A stretch of 64,000 bases of DNA from Cohnella baijiui (GCF_020731285.1 NZ_JAJFOW010000008.1:124001-188000); one strand, 5' to 3'. Positions 1-9,081 are shown, counted from the first letter of the stretch. A program made the numbers and translations. Notes: a model not told the origin generated them from the letters alone.

Positions 1-230
1 CCTGCGCTAGACAGACGTCGGGACAGTGGCAGCTTGGCAAAGAAGGAAGTAATCAGCATCAGGACCGGGGGAATCATCAGAAATTTGGCAAATCCCGTGT
101 GGCTCGCCCATTGGGCCGAATCCCAAAACAAGGCAAGACCCGCGAAAAACACTTGCAGCACAATGCAAACCGCAAAAAGCCAAGCCAGCAACTTAAAGAC
201 GAAACGTGCTTTCAGAACCGTGTTACTCAT
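1..230 (-). CDS. Small membrane protein, DUF6220-like (C-terminus cut by window edge)
   Basis: An open frame on the minus strand starts with ATG at 228-230 and runs off the left edge, giving 76 residues. It begins MSNTVLKARFVF and has a hydrophobic helix at about residues 10-33 and another at about 50-66, with no cleavable signal, so it is an integral membrane protein. A strong GAGGAGG site (about 236-243) sits 7 bases before the start. Composition and pattern resemble small DUF6220-type membrane proteins of Bacillales, but the family call is tentative. It is divergent from the two-component system at 436. Function is unknown. Confidence 0.6.
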   Translation of the reverse strand, partial: MSNTVLKARFVFKLLAWLFAVCIVLQVFFAGLALFWDSAQWASHTGFAKFLMIPPVLMLITSFFAKLPLSRRLSSA

Positions 231-435
231 CTTTGAATCCTCCTCAGTGCTTTTCATCAATCGTTTCCTCCCGAGCTCGTTGTTCTTCCGCCTTCTCTCT
301 TTCCCCGTCAGTGTACAAAATAAATGTCGAGAACTTATGCAGATCTTCCTCTCTTTGCATCGATTTCCTCGTCGACCTATATAAATCGAGCTATAATGGG
401 GTTAATTAAAAATGCGGAAAGGAGCGAGCGAGGAG

Positions 436-1122
436 ATGGAGACGAAATTGTTGCTTGTGGAGGATGAACCCGGCATGCTGGAGGAAATGCAGTCATTTCT
501 GCAACGCGAAGGGTTCCGGGTATTGTCCGCCCGAACCGGCATGGAAGCGCTCGCGATTGCCCGCTCGGAACAGCCAGATCTCGTCGTGCTCGATTGGATG
601 CTCCCCGAGAAAAGCGGCATTGAAGTATGCCGTGAATTAAGGCAAACCTCGCAATGCGGAATTATTATGGTTACGGCCAGATCGGACGAATCGGATAAAA
701 TCGTAGGCTTAGAGATCGGTGCCGACGATTATTTGACGAAGCCGTTCAGTTTACGCGAGCTCGCTTCTCGGATTAGAGCCGTTCTTCGCCGCTTTCGGGG
801 ACCGGATGATCAACCGAAGGTGTTGGAGCGGGATAACCTCTCCATCTTTGAAGCTAAATGCCAGGTGTTCAAGGACGGCCGAGAAATCCAATTGACGCCG
901 ACTGAATTCAAAATCCTGTTCACGCTGGCATCTCGACCGGGAATTGTCTTCAGCCGATTGCAGTTGTTAAAGGCGGCTCTTGAAGACGAATACGCGGGCT
1001 ACGATCGGACGATGGATTCCCATATTCGAAATCTCCGCCGAAAACTGGAAGACGATGCAGTGAACCCCCGTTATATCCAAACGGTTTATGGCTTTGGGTA
1101 TCGCTTCGGTGAACAGTCATGA
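436..1122 (+). CDS. OmpR/PhoB-family response regulator
   Basis: This 228-residue DNA-binding response regulator has a receiver domain (about 3-115) with an acidic pocket near LLVEDEP, the phospho-acceptor Asp in VVLDWMLPEKSG and the conserved Lys in DDYLTKPFS. A winged-helix effector domain (about 130-225) ends in VYGFGYRF. I chose the ATG at 436 because AAAGGAG lies 11 bases upstream; an in-frame ATG at 412 lies before that site and would add eight atypical residues. The gene overlaps the histidine kinase by 4 bases (ATGA), so the two are translationally coupled. A TATAAT box at 392-397 may be the promoter -10. The signal sensed is unknown. Confidence 0.93.
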   Translation: METKLLLVEDEPGMLEEMQSFLQREGFRVLSARTGMEALAIARSEQPDLVVLDWMLPEKSGIEVCRELRQTSQCGIIMVTARSDESDKIVGLEIGADDYLTKPFSLRELASRIRAVLRRFRGPDDQPKVLERDNLSIFEAKCQVFKDGREIQLTPTEFKILFTLASRPGIVFSRLQLLKAALEDEYAGYDRTMDSHIRNLRRKLEDDAVNPRYIQTVYGFGYRFGEQS

Positions 1123-2234
1123 CCGTCCGCCTGAAAATTTTCATCTTTATGGGGCTGCTTCTGATCATTGGTTTTTCTCACGCCATCACGAATCAGATGT
1201 ACATGGACTCTCTATTCAATGAATTTCGCAACAAGGAAATCGACGCTTCCTATTTGAACGCCTCGCCCGGGGAGCAAATCGAGATTTTGAAGACGTACGT
1301 AACGGGAAGAATGAAGCCGATTGGGATTGGTAACGGCGTCTTTTTCCTCATTCTCGGTCTTCTCTTCAGTTTGTGGATTTCGGGGATGCTGACGCTCCCG
1401 CTTCGAAAACTCGTTGCCGCCATCGAACGCGTGGCGCAAGGCGATCGAGATGTGAAAGTTCCGGTGAACACCAATGATGAATACGGCAAGGTGAGCCAAA
1501 CCTTCAATGAAATGACGCTTCGACTGCGGGAGGCCGAAGACGCCCGCAAACGCTTGGTTGCCGATGTCGCTCACGAGCTCCGTACGCCTCTGGCCATCAT
1601 GCAACTGAAATTGGAAAATTCGCAACACGCCGGTCAACAGGCTTCTCCGGAAACGCTGCTCCGACTGCATGACGAAGTCATCCGTTTGAACCTGCTGGTC
1701 GAGGATCTTCATGTCTTGTCGCTCGCCGAGGCTGGGCGGCTTTCGTTGGATCTGAAACCGCTGGATCTGAATATGCACGTAGAACACATTGTTGAGGATG
1801 TGAAATTCGAGGCGGAGGAAAATGGGCTCGAGGTTTGCCTGGTTTCGGCCTCCATGCCGGTCTTGGTGCGGGCCGATGCGAGACGAATCACGCAGGTTTT
1901 CTTTAATTTGCTGACCAACGCCATTCGTTACACGCCGAGTGGAGGAACGATCTCCTTGATCATAGAAGACCATGTCGTCGATCAGGGCAAGTCTTATGCA
2001 TGCGTATCCGTTAAAGACACCGGGATTGGCATACCTGAGGAAGATCTTGCTCATCTCTTCGATCGTTTCTATCGGGTGGAAGAAGCCCGATCCCGGCATT
2101 CGGGGGGGACGGGATTGGGCCTTTCCATTGCCCATCACTTCGTCAAAGCTCACGGAGGATTCATTCGTGTTCAAAGCAGGCCGAATGCGGGCACGACCTT
2201 TACCGTTTATTTGCCTCTATTTCCGGAGTCTTAG
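1119..2234 (+). CDS. Sensor histidine kinase, BaeS/PhoR-like
   Basis: This 371-residue membrane kinase partners the regulator just upstream. A transmembrane helix at about 5-22 and another at about 72-90 enclose a short extracytoplasmic loop of about 50 residues. A HAMP segment follows (about 90-142), then a HisKA domain with the phosphorylatable His152 in VAHELRTPLA and an HATPase domain with N box (LLTNAIRYTP), G1 (VKDTGIGIP) and G2 (GGTGLGLSIA). The small loop suggests sensing in or near the membrane. The start codon overlaps the regulator stop. No target operon is adjacent, because the next gene is convergent and unrelated. Confidence 0.93.
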   Translation: MTVRLKIFIFMGLLLIIGFSHAITNQMYMDSLFNEFRNKEIDASYLNASPGEQIEILKTYVTGRMKPIGIGNGVFFLILGLLFSLWISGMLTLPLRKLVAAIERVAQGDRDVKVPVNTNDEYGKVSQTFNEMTLRLREAEDARKRLVADVAHELRTPLAIMQLKLENSQHAGQQASPETLLRLHDEVIRLNLLVEDLHVLSLAEAGRLSLDLKPLDLNMHVEHIVEDVKFEAEENGLEVCLVSASMPVLVRADARRITQVFFNLLTNAIRYTPSGGTISLIIEDHVVDQGKSYACVSVKDTGIGIPEEDLAHLFDRFYRVEEARSRHSGGTGLGLSIAHHFVKAHGGFIRVQSRPNAGTTFTVYLPLFPES

Positions 2235-2318
2235 AGAGGAATTCGTCAAGTCAACGATAGATGGAATCGAGCCCCGGACTGTCTATAAGAAGTTGTAAAG
2301 CATACGGGTCCCATGGTT

Positions 2319-3206
2319 TTATACGTTAAGATGACTATCCTGCGGAAGCTCGGAGGGAACGATCAGGCCGCGGACGTCCAGTCCGAGCTCCTCCCTTCTT
2401 TTCAAATCCCTTAAGAAATCCGCAAAGCCGACTCGAGGCTGCCAACCGATCACGTCTTTGGCTTCCGACAGGTCATGCTGCTCCACTCGTTCGGGCAGCG
2501 CGATCTCGTATTTATCGAGCAAGGCCATGGCCCCGGGCACTTGTCTCTCGCACCATTCGGGTCCCAGGCGGGCAAAGTCGCCGACTACAGGCTCCGGCAT
2601 CCCATGATCGGTATGCACGATCGTCCGGAAGAGCTTAAACGCTTGCCTGTCCGCTGCAACAAGCGCCTTAACGGTCGCGGAAGCGACGTCCCTGCGGTCG
2701 ACGCCGTTACGCAGCAGACGGGCGCCGAACTCGAGATAAGGTCGCGGGATGAATTCATGATAGCGAAGCATCGCGATAGACGCCCCTGTCATCTCCTGGT
2801 AGGCTCTGCATAGCTCTTCGCCGATCACCTTGCTGACGCCATACACGGAACCCCATCCGCAAGCCATGGACGAGGCGTAAACGATCGACCGGATCCCTTC
2901 CTGTCGGCAAGCTTCGAGCACGTTGTAGGTGCCGTCTACGTTGACGGCGAAGATCGTGTCGTCGCTAACCGGCGGTTGATGGGCGCAATGCCAGGCCGCA
3001 AGATGAATAACGCCATCCATCCCTTGAACGGCTCGACGCACGTCCGAGACCGTACGCGTATCGCACCGGACGAACTCGGCTTCGACGAACTCCGCCGTCT
3101 CCGTCCGCACGACATCCGCCATACGAACGTTATGGCCCGCTTGCAGCAGCGCGCGGCTCACCGCTTGACCGCCATTTCCGAATGCTCCCGTTACTAGAAC
3201 GTTCAT
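2319..3206 (-). CDS. NAD-dependent epimerase/dehydratase family protein (extended SDR)
   Basis: This 295-residue Rossmann-fold protein has an N-terminal dinucleotide motif, VTGAFGNGGQAVSRAL (GxxGxxG), an Asp-containing second strand and the SDR catalytic pair in YGVSKVIGEEL (YxxxK), preceded by ASSMACG. It would act on a nucleotide sugar or other hydroxylated substrate using NAD(P); the substrate cannot be read. AAAGGAGG precedes the ATG at a normal distance. It is a single gene, convergent with the kinase at 2234, and has decayed sequence upstream. Confidence 0.85.
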   Translation of the reverse strand: MNVLVTGAFGNGGQAVSRALLQAGHNVRMADVVRTETAEFVEAEFVRCDTRTVSDVRRAVQGMDGVIHLAAWHCAHQPPVSDDTIFAVNVDGTYNVLEACRQEGIRSIVYASSMACGWGSVYGVSKVIGEELCRAYQEMTGASIAMLRYHEFIPRPYLEFGARLLRNGVDRRDVASATVKALVAADRQAFKLFRTIVHTDHGMPEPVVGDFARLGPEWCERQVPGAMALLDKYEIALPERVEQHDLSEAKDVIGWQPRVGFADFLRDLKRREELGLDVRGLIVPSELPQDSHLNV

Positions 3207-3280
3207 TCTTCCATGCCTCCTTTTCTGTAAAACCAGGATCTGCTGCTATCATAATGGATTTGGAGAGAGACCGGGAGTAG

Positions 3281-3476
3281 GCACTTTATCGATGGTTTGT
3301 TACCTTTTCTTTCATGGAAAGAAACGATTCGTCGAGCTAAAAAGCTCCATTAACGGCATTAGCTCCAAATCGCTTACGGAAACGCTGCGGCATTTAGAGG
3401 ATCATGAAGTCGTGCGTCGGGAAGTTCTCGCAACCGTCCCCCTACCATTGAATACGAGCTGACGCCTAAGGGCGGC
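3281..3476 (+). pseudogene. HxlR-family regulator relic
   Basis: One frame reads FFHGKKRFVELKSSI, then GISSKSLTETLRHLEDHEVV and RREVLATVP, the winged-helix core of HxlR-type repressors. One surplus C in a run near 3442-3446 shifts the frame; restoring it continues as PTIEYELTPKG, the usual end of the wing. The N-terminal third (start codon, CPVE and GGKW motifs) is absent, because a stop lies just upstream at 3278. This is a broken gene with both a missing 5' part and a frameshift. Confidence 0.75.
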
Positions 3477-3676
3477 CGAGGAACCATGATTTTCGGGACC
3501 ACACAGCCGCCGACCGTCGCCAATTTTGATTCATATCCTTCCTCCTTTCTCTCACAGGAAATGTAGAAGAACATATGTAGTTGAAATAATGGACTGCCGC
3601 CCCATTCCGACAGCCTCGTCCTCTCTAATGCACCCCGCGTTTCGGTGAGTCGTCTACGTCTCTAAGACCAAAAATA

Positions 3677-3712
3677 AGGCTTTATCTCTTGGGGTACCCA
3701 AGGATAAAGCCT
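3677..3712 (-). terminator. Intrinsic terminator after the YjcZ-like gene
   Basis: A 10-bp stem (3677-3686 with 3703-3712) encloses a second 6-bp stem (3688-3693 with 3697-3702). On the minus strand it is followed by TATTTTT. It lies 37 bases past the YjcZ-like stop codon. Confidence 0.75.
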
Positions 3713-3748
3713 CTGAGAAGTGCAATACCTCAAAGCCATGTCATCTGA

Positions 3749-3865
3749 TTAGATGAAGGCAGTGCTAGCCAGGATGATAACCAGCAGAATGAACAGTACC
3801 AGGACAAATGCTGCGGAGCTGCCGCCGCCGTAGCCTGCACAGCTACCTCCTACACCGTATCCCAT
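3749..3865 (-). CDS. YjcZ-family sporulation peptide
   Basis: This 38-residue peptide has a Gly/Ser/Cys-rich N-terminus (MGYGVGGSCAGYGGGSS) and a single hydrophobic helix (AAFVLVLFILLVIILAS) ending in TAFI. This is the hallmark layout of YjcZ/YtzM-type sporulation peptides found in multiple copies in Bacillales. AGGAGTGAG lies 6 bases before the ATG and a U-tailed terminator follows, so it is a complete monocistronic unit. The expected role is a small membrane or coat-associated spore peptide; its molecular function is not established. Confidence 0.85.
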   Translation of the reverse strand: MGYGVGGSCAGYGGGSSAAFVLVLFILLVIILASTAFI

Positions 3866-4001
3866 CGTTTTCTCACTCCTCATGTGGTATTGAGTTACGT
3901 CACAATGTATGCGTCTAACCGCCAATGCTCCTGTACAATCGTCCTAATCCGGCAAAAATAGGGACATGTGCGAAGTCGGCATTCGCCATGAGGCGGCGAT
4001 A

Positions 4002-4333
4002 TTATCCCATCGATTGTGCGACTTTTCCCCGAACCTCGTACGCCAATCGAGAAGCTCGGACAGTCGCATCCCAAATCATGGGATCTACCGCCGATTGACA
4101 AATGCACAATGCTTGTTGGGTGGATGGCACCATTTGTCTTAAGGTGGTTTCCGCTTGGTCAATGACGGCTGCGTAACGAGGACCTGCGGCACGCTTCGAT
4201 TGGCAATGGCTTCAGGAAAGCCTTGCCATAACCGAATGATGGAAAGCATGCAGCCGACTGCCAACGGAAAATGGGAGAATCGACCTTGACCGGTGGCCAA
4301 AAGCTCTGCAGCCCCCAAGGGACATTCGCCCAT
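4002..4333 (-). pseudogene. Frameshifted unrecognised gene downstream of the S9 peptidase
   Basis: Two minus-strand frames join near 4190. The first starts with ATG at 4333, three bases after the peptidase stop, and carries ELLATGQGRFSHFPLAVGCM. The second continues as AAGPRYAAVIDQAETTLRQM and ends at 4002 after VRASRLAYEVRGKVAQSMG. Together they would give about 110 residues. Both parts have coherent codon usage while each frame alone is truncated, so a single indel is the simplest reading. I do not recognise the family, and the ATG has no clear ribosome binding site. Confidence 0.45.
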
Positions 4334-4336
4334 ATG

Positions 4337-6355
4337 TTACTTGGGACTCAAATGCGCTCTGAACCAGTGCAAAATATGATCGAACCGGATCACCCGATGC
4401 CAAGGTTTCCCTTCGCGCGAAAGTTCATGCGTTTCCGAAAGGAAACGAACCATGCGGACCTTGCGACGCAAAAACTTCAAAGCGGTATAGAATTGTTCCC
4501 CTTGTTCGATGGGAACCCGGAAATCGCGGTCGCTATGAATGAGCAGCATCGGGGTTTGTACCCGGTCGACGAAACTGATCGGAGACCGCCCAAGATAACT
4601 CATCGGAAGTTCCCAGGGCGCACCCCCGTATTCCTCCGCATGCAGGAATCCGCTGTCAGAGGTGCCGAAGAAACTGTACAGATTGCTGATTCCCCGCATC
4701 GAGACCGCTGCCTTGAATCGATTGGTTTGGGAAACGATCCAATTGGTCATGTAGCCGCCATAGCTTCCGCCTGCCACGCCTAGTCGTCCCGGATCCAACG
4801 TGCCCTGCGACAAGGCAGCGTCTACTGCCGCCATGAGATCGGCATAGTCATGATTCCCCCAATCCCCGCGAATCGCACTGGCAAACGCCTCGCCGTAACC
4901 CCTGCTGCCCCGCGGATTCGAATAAAGGACAGCGAACCCGTTCGCCGCGAGCAATTGAAATTCAAAGAAGAATACATAGCCGTACATCACAGTCGGGCCC
5001 CCGTGAATTTCCAAGATAGCCGGAGGTTTATCTGTCTTTGAAAAGGTTGGAGGGAGAATCCATCCTTCCTCTTCCGGACCGCCGCGCGAACGAAAGGTAA
5101 ATCGATTCGGCTGCGAGAGCGCAACTTGTCCCAACCATTCGCGATTCACGTTTGTAAGCCGACGTTCGTGAACGGCCTCCCCGGCGATCTCTCCCGCCCA
5201 GATATCGTTAGGCAGCGTTGGACTAGTCACAGCCATCGCTATCCATCGCGATCCGGGATGGATATTCAAGTTGTAGATCACCAGCGAACCGAACGTTAAT
5301 TGGCTCGCACGCCCGTCCGGAACGGAAAAGCGCCACAGATGAACAGCCCCCATCGCGCTGACGTTCATATAAATCGATCTCCCGTCCAGGGACCAATGCG
5401 GCGTTACGTCCGGTTGCTCAAACCCGAGGAAATCTTTGATCGCAAAATCGCCTACCGGATATTTGAATCCGGCCGTCAGTTCCCAAGGCTCCCCCCCAGC
5501 AGTCGGAACGATCCAAATGCCTTGATTGGTATAATAGCCCGATCTTCGATTGTGACCCGTATAAGCGACAAAGCGCCCGTCCGGCGACCAAGACGGAAGC
5601 GTGGCTGGCCCCGCACTTCGGGTTATTCGGTGCGGCTCCCCTCCGGCAGAAGGTACGATCCAAATATCGTTGATCAGCTCCAAGTCCGTCCTCTCCCCAA
5701 TCCGGTTGCCGGATACCGCGATGTACTGGCCGTTTGGCGACCAGGCCGGCGAAGAGAAGTTGTAATTGCCGAAGGTCAATTGGCGGAACGCGCCTCTCTC
5801 CGGACCGGCGACCTGAATCGAGAACAAATGCCAATTTTGATTCACGAGAAATCCTACGCTATCAAGCTTGTATCTGAGTTGGTCGATGACGAGCACATCT
5901 TTGGAAAATCGTTCTTGGGGGCTTGGTTCTTGTTCCGCTTCCCATTCGTTGTCGTCCGAACGCAGCCGAACGATACAGGCGATCGCCCTTCCATCGGGAC
6001 TCCATACCGGACCGCCGGAAAAGTGATGAACGCGGGACAGCTGCTGCGGCTCTCCTCCGGTTCCCGGCATGAGCCACAATTGGCGCGATCCCGATCTGGT
6101 GGAAATGAAAGCCAACCATTGTCCGTCGGGCGACCATCGCGGCGCAAAGTTTAACTCCGAATCCGAAGTTAGGGGGCGCGGTTTCTCTTGTCCAGTGGTG
6201 GAAACAAGCCAAATGCGGCTATTGTATTGGTTCGTCGTCTGGTCCATGGTCGTCTCTACATAGACAACGCTCGACCCGTCAGGCGAAATTTGCGGATCGC
6301 TTACTGCCTTCAAGGCGAAGAGATCTTCCGACTTCAACGGCCTTCCATCTCTCAT
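4337..6355 (-). CDS. S9-family serine peptidase (acylaminoacyl-peptidase / prolyl oligopeptidase-like)
   Basis: This 672-residue cytoplasmic peptidase has no signal peptide. The N-terminal two-thirds is a beta-propeller with repeated SPDG-type blade motifs (ISPDGSSVVYV, WSPDGQWLAFIS, WSPDGRAIACI). The C-terminal alpha/beta-hydrolase domain has nucleophile Ser in GGSYGGYMTNW, Asp in LIHSDRDFRVP and His in SETHELS. It should cleave short peptides or release acylated N-terminal residues. I prefer the ATG at 6355, because the ATG at 6367 lies directly against the GAGG site. It is monocistronic, with a broken gene directly downstream. Confidence 0.92.
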   Translation of the reverse strand: MRDGRPLKSEDLFALKAVSDPQISPDGSSVVYVETTMDQTTNQYNSRIWLVSTTGQEKPRPLTSDSELNFAPRWSPDGQWLAFISTRSGSRQLWLMPGTGGEPQQLSRVHHFSGGPVWSPDGRAIACIVRLRSDDNEWEAEQEPSPQERFSKDVLVIDQLRYKLDSVGFLVNQNWHLFSIQVAGPERGAFRQLTFGNYNFSSPAWSPNGQYIAVSGNRIGERTDLELINDIWIVPSAGGEPHRITRSAGPATLPSWSPDGRFVAYTGHNRRSGYYTNQGIWIVPTAGGEPWELTAGFKYPVGDFAIKDFLGFEQPDVTPHWSLDGRSIYMNVSAMGAVHLWRFSVPDGRASQLTFGSLVIYNLNIHPGSRWIAMAVTSPTLPNDIWAGEIAGEAVHERRLTNVNREWLGQVALSQPNRFTFRSRGGPEEEGWILPPTFSKTDKPPAILEIHGGPTVMYGYVFFFEFQLLAANGFAVLYSNPRGSRGYGEAFASAIRGDWGNHDYADLMAAVDAALSQGTLDPGRLGVAGGSYGGYMTNWIVSQTNRFKAAVSMRGISNLYSFFGTSDSGFLHAEEYGGAPWELPMSYLGRSPISFVDRVQTPMLLIHSDRDFRVPIEQGEQFYTALKFLRRKVRMVRFLSETHELSREGKPWHRVIRFDHILHWFRAHLSPK

Positions 6356-6494
6356 AAGCGCTCTCATCCTCGTCGTTTTTTTCGATTTTATTCAGCATAT
6401 CGCGCGCCGAATCATTTCATGCCGCCTTCCGCGTTCTAGTGAACGCGATGCACGAATATATTTTGCAAATATTGTAGGGCTCGCAGGAGGGACG

Positions 6495-6683
6495 ATGGAT
6501 CTCGTCATTTCCCTGAAAGACGTTTGCTTACGTTTCTCTTCGAGTCGGGATTGGTCGCTTCGAGATATGGCATTCCAAAATGCAGAAAATCAAATTGTCG
6601 GGATGACCGTACACGAAGATACGGCGTTCGGCTTATTCCATATCGGCGTTGCCCCGGAACCGATAAGCAAAGCGATGACCTAA
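6495..6683 (+). pseudogene. ECF/CbiO-type transporter ATPase relic with internal deletion
   Basis: The 62-residue frame starts like an energy-coupling-factor ATPase (MDLVISLKDVCLRF, then SLRD) and jumps directly to the Q-loop region (AFQNAENQIVGMTVHEDTAF, GLFHIGVAP). About 70 residues including Walker A are missing, and the frame ends before the signature and Walker B motifs. An in-frame deletion therefore fused residue ~20 to residue ~85 of a typical family member, and the C-terminal half was lost. GGAGGG precedes the ATG, so it may still be translated as a non-functional peptide. Confidence 0.7.
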
Positions 6684-6712
6684 AAGCGTTCAGGAACGGG
6701 GAGGCGGCAGAC

Positions 6713-8455
6713 ATGAAGGAGTATATCCCGAACGGCATGGTTCAAAAGCAATATCGTTGGGAGTGGGTGAATGGTTATCTGTACCAACACCTTCAGCGGA
6801 TCAATCCGTTTCCCAAACTACATGACGTAATAGCCGGTCTGTTGAACGATCAACAAGCGCAACTGACTATCCTGCAAAAGCTTGCCGCTGCTCAAGAGAT
6901 CAGCATCCCTTCGGCAACGTTCAAAGTGGAATTGAGAAATAGGCTTGATTGTGTCAAAGAGCTGTATGACCGGGAATATCAATTGCTGCAAGAGTATCTG
7001 AGCTACAAAGCGTATTTTATGCCCGTATCGGCTCAGCGCCTTGGGATCGAAAAACTGATCGATCTTCAAATCGATCAAGTTAATACGCTTGTAGAGTTGA
7101 AGCAAATCTTCTCCGAAAAGTCGGAGGAAGATCAAAAAGAAAAACATAGCTACGCATTGGAAAAAGGGTATCGCTTAGAACGGGTCGCCGCGGGATTATC
7201 CTTTCCCACCGTGATGGCATTCGATTCGAATGGCACGATCTACATCGCGGAAGCGGGCTTCGCTTACGGTACCGAACCGGGAAAAGGCCGCGTATTGCGT
7301 CTCGAGAACGACGGTTCGTTAACCGAATATGCCGGCGGTTTCGGCGGCCCCGTAACGGGTATGGCTTGGCATAAGGGTGATCTGTATATCGCTGCAGGTG
7401 CACTTGGGGAAGAGCATGGACAGGGTTGCGGTCAAATCATTCGCATTTCGAGAGACGGCATTAGAGAAACGATCGTAAGCGGTCTTCGAACATGCGGAGA
7501 TCACTATACCGGTGATATCCTGTTCGGTCTGGACGGTAAACTTTATTTCTCGGTTGGGACGGCGACCAATTCTGCCGTCGTCGGTCATGATAATACGCTC
7601 ATTTTGAAATACCATCCGGCATTTCACGATATGCCGTCCCGCGACATGGTACTGAAAGGCACGAACTTTATTACGCGAAATCCTTCGGCCGAGCAATCGG
7701 ATGTGGCGGTTACCGGCGCATACAAGCCCTATGGAAAAGCAAGTCATGATGGCGAGATCGTTCGCGGCCAACTGTCGGCCAACGGTGTCGTCTATTGCTG
7801 CAATCCGGATGGATCTCAGCTGCAAATCGTCGCCGATGGGTTCCGGAATACGTTCGGATTAAAGTTTTCGCCGTTCAACGGAAAGCTGGTTGTCATCGAT
7901 CACGGAGCAGACCCGCGAGGAAGCCGTCAAATTCGGTTGGATTGGGATAAAATGTGGGAGGTGACGCCAGGCGGTTGGTATGGATTTCCGGATTTTTTTA
8001 GCGGCCTGCCCGCTACCCTTCCCCACTTTCATGTATCGGAGCAAGCAAAACCGACCTTTTTGCTTCGGGATCATCCCCCGCTCGCCTGTCAACCGATGGT
8101 ACGATTTCAGCCGCACAGCGCTTCGATGAAATTCGATTTCTGTACGAATGCCGACTTCGGTCATGCCGGAGAAATATTCGTCGCTCAATTCGGAGAAACC
8201 GGATTCGAGAAAACGGAAGAACTGCCCGGTTTCAAAGTCGTCAGGGTAAAGCCGGATTCGGGGCAAATCTCCAACTTCCTGGTGAACCCTAATGGAGCGT
8301 CCGCTGCCGAAGGACCGTTTCGTCCCATAGACGTGAAATTCAGCTCGGACGGGAAAACGCTCTATGTGGTTGATTTAGGGATGATGGGCAGCCCCCGCAC
8401 AGGAAAGAAGCCTCAACCCCACACGGGCAGCCTGTGGAAAATCGTGCGCACGTAA
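6713..8455 (+). CDS. N-terminal helical domain fused to a sugar-dehydrogenase-like beta-propeller
   Basis: This 580-residue protein has no signal peptide. Residues 1-140 are predicted all-helical and charged, ending in a coiled segment rich in E and K. Residues about 150-580 read as a six-bladed propeller of the PQQ-dependent glucose/sorbosone dehydrogenase type, with strands such as GLSFPTVMAFDSNGTIYIAE and GKLYFSVGTATNS and a final DVKFSSDGKTLYVVD blade. The start at 6713 follows GGGAGGCGG; the frame is open further upstream, but that part overlaps the transporter relic. Secreted propeller enzymes normally carry a signal peptide, so its absence with an added helical domain is unusual. Enzymatic activity is unproven. 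Confidence 0.7.
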   Translation: MKEYIPNGMVQKQYRWEWVNGYLYQHLQRINPFPKLHDVIAGLLNDQQAQLTILQKLAAAQEISIPSATFKVELRNRLDCVKELYDREYQLLQEYLSYKAYFMPVSAQRLGIEKLIDLQIDQVNTLVELKQIFSEKSEEDQKEKHSYALEKGYRLERVAAGLSFPTVMAFDSNGTIYIAEAGFAYGTEPGKGRVLRLENDGSLTEYAGGFGGPVTGMAWHKGDLYIAAGALGEEHGQGCGQIIRISRDGIRETIVSGLRTCGDHYTGDILFGLDGKLYFSVGTATNSAVVGHDNTLILKYHPAFHDMPSRDMVLKGTNFITRNPSAEQSDVAVTGAYKPYGKASHDGEIVRGQLSANGVVYCCNPDGSQLQIVADGFRNTFGLKFSPFNGKLVVIDHGADPRGSRQIRLDWDKMWEVTPGGWYGFPDFFSGLPATLPHFHVSEQAKPTFLLRDHPPLACQPMVRFQPHSASMKFDFCTNADFGHAGEIFVAQFGETGFEKTEELPGFKVVRVKPDSGQISNFLVNPNGASAAEGPFRPIDVKFSSDGKTLYVVDLGMMGSPRTGKKPQPHTGSLWKIVRT

Positions 8456-8542
8456 AGTGGGCTTAGGGTCAAGCACACAAGCATCTCTTAACCATACACT
8501 GTGGAAAAGGACGTCACTTCACCCCGTCAAAAGGAGATGCTT

Positions 8543-8932
8543 ATGGATATCCCAATCACAGGTCTTCTCTATGAATCCGATGATCAGGACGGCAATCACT
8601 CTCATATGTTGTACATTACTTCTTGGGATGGCAGAGCCGTTCATGCGCATGCGCACGCGTTTGCCGGAATTACTTCTTTCGATGTCGGTCATTCCCATGA
8701 ATATGCAGGCGTTACCGCGCCGGCGCCGACAGGCGTTCCGCACGTGCATGAATATCAGGCGGAAACGACTTTTAACGACGGACATACGCATTTCATCCGC
8801 GGGACCACCGGCGGAGCGGTCGATCTTCCGGGGGGCGGTCATATTCATTATTTTGAAGGTTATACGACGGTTAACGGAAGGCACCCGCATTCTCATGCAT
8901 ACCATGGAAGGACCGGCAATGAACTGTTTTAA
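8543..8932 (+). CDS. YmaF-family histidine-rich protein
   Basis: This 129-residue protein has regularly spaced His-x-His motifs: HSHMLY, HAHAHAF, GHSHEY, PHVHEY, GHTHFI, GHIHYF and HPHSHAYHG. Each motif is about 15-20 residues after the previous one, which is typical of YmaF-like proteins. Such spacing suggests repeated beta-hairpins carrying metal-binding or coat-type surfaces; the function is not established. AAAGGAG lies 6 bases before the ATG at 8543. It follows the propeller gene by 87 bases and ends at a strong terminator, so the two could be cotranscribed. Confidence 0.78.
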   Translation: MDIPITGLLYESDDQDGNHSHMLYITSWDGRAVHAHAHAFAGITSFDVGHSHEYAGVTAPAPTGVPHVHEYQAETTFNDGHTHFIRGTTGGAVDLPGGGHIHYFEGYTTVNGRHPHSHAYHGRTGNELF

Positions 8933-8986
8933 ATCATCCAATTGAACGGTATACGGGCAGGCCGGATTGAACGGTATGCCTGCATC

Positions 8987-9013
8987 AGGGGCCGCTTTGG
9001 AGCGGCCCCTTTT
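8987..9013 (+). terminator. Intrinsic terminator after the YmaF-like gene
   Basis: A perfect 10-bp GC-rich stem (8987-8996 with 9001-9010) has a 4-base loop and is followed by TTT. It closes the 6713-8932 unit. Confidence 0.85.
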
Positions 9014-9081
9014 CGAGTCATACAGATTCTATAAGTTTTCACGTCTTTCCATTTCTGTATGACCGACGATAAAAACGTGTC

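Noticed and set aside
6524..6712. N-terminal extension of the propeller protein
   Set aside because: It overlaps the transporter relic in another frame and lacks a ribosome binding site; GGGAGG lies before 6713.
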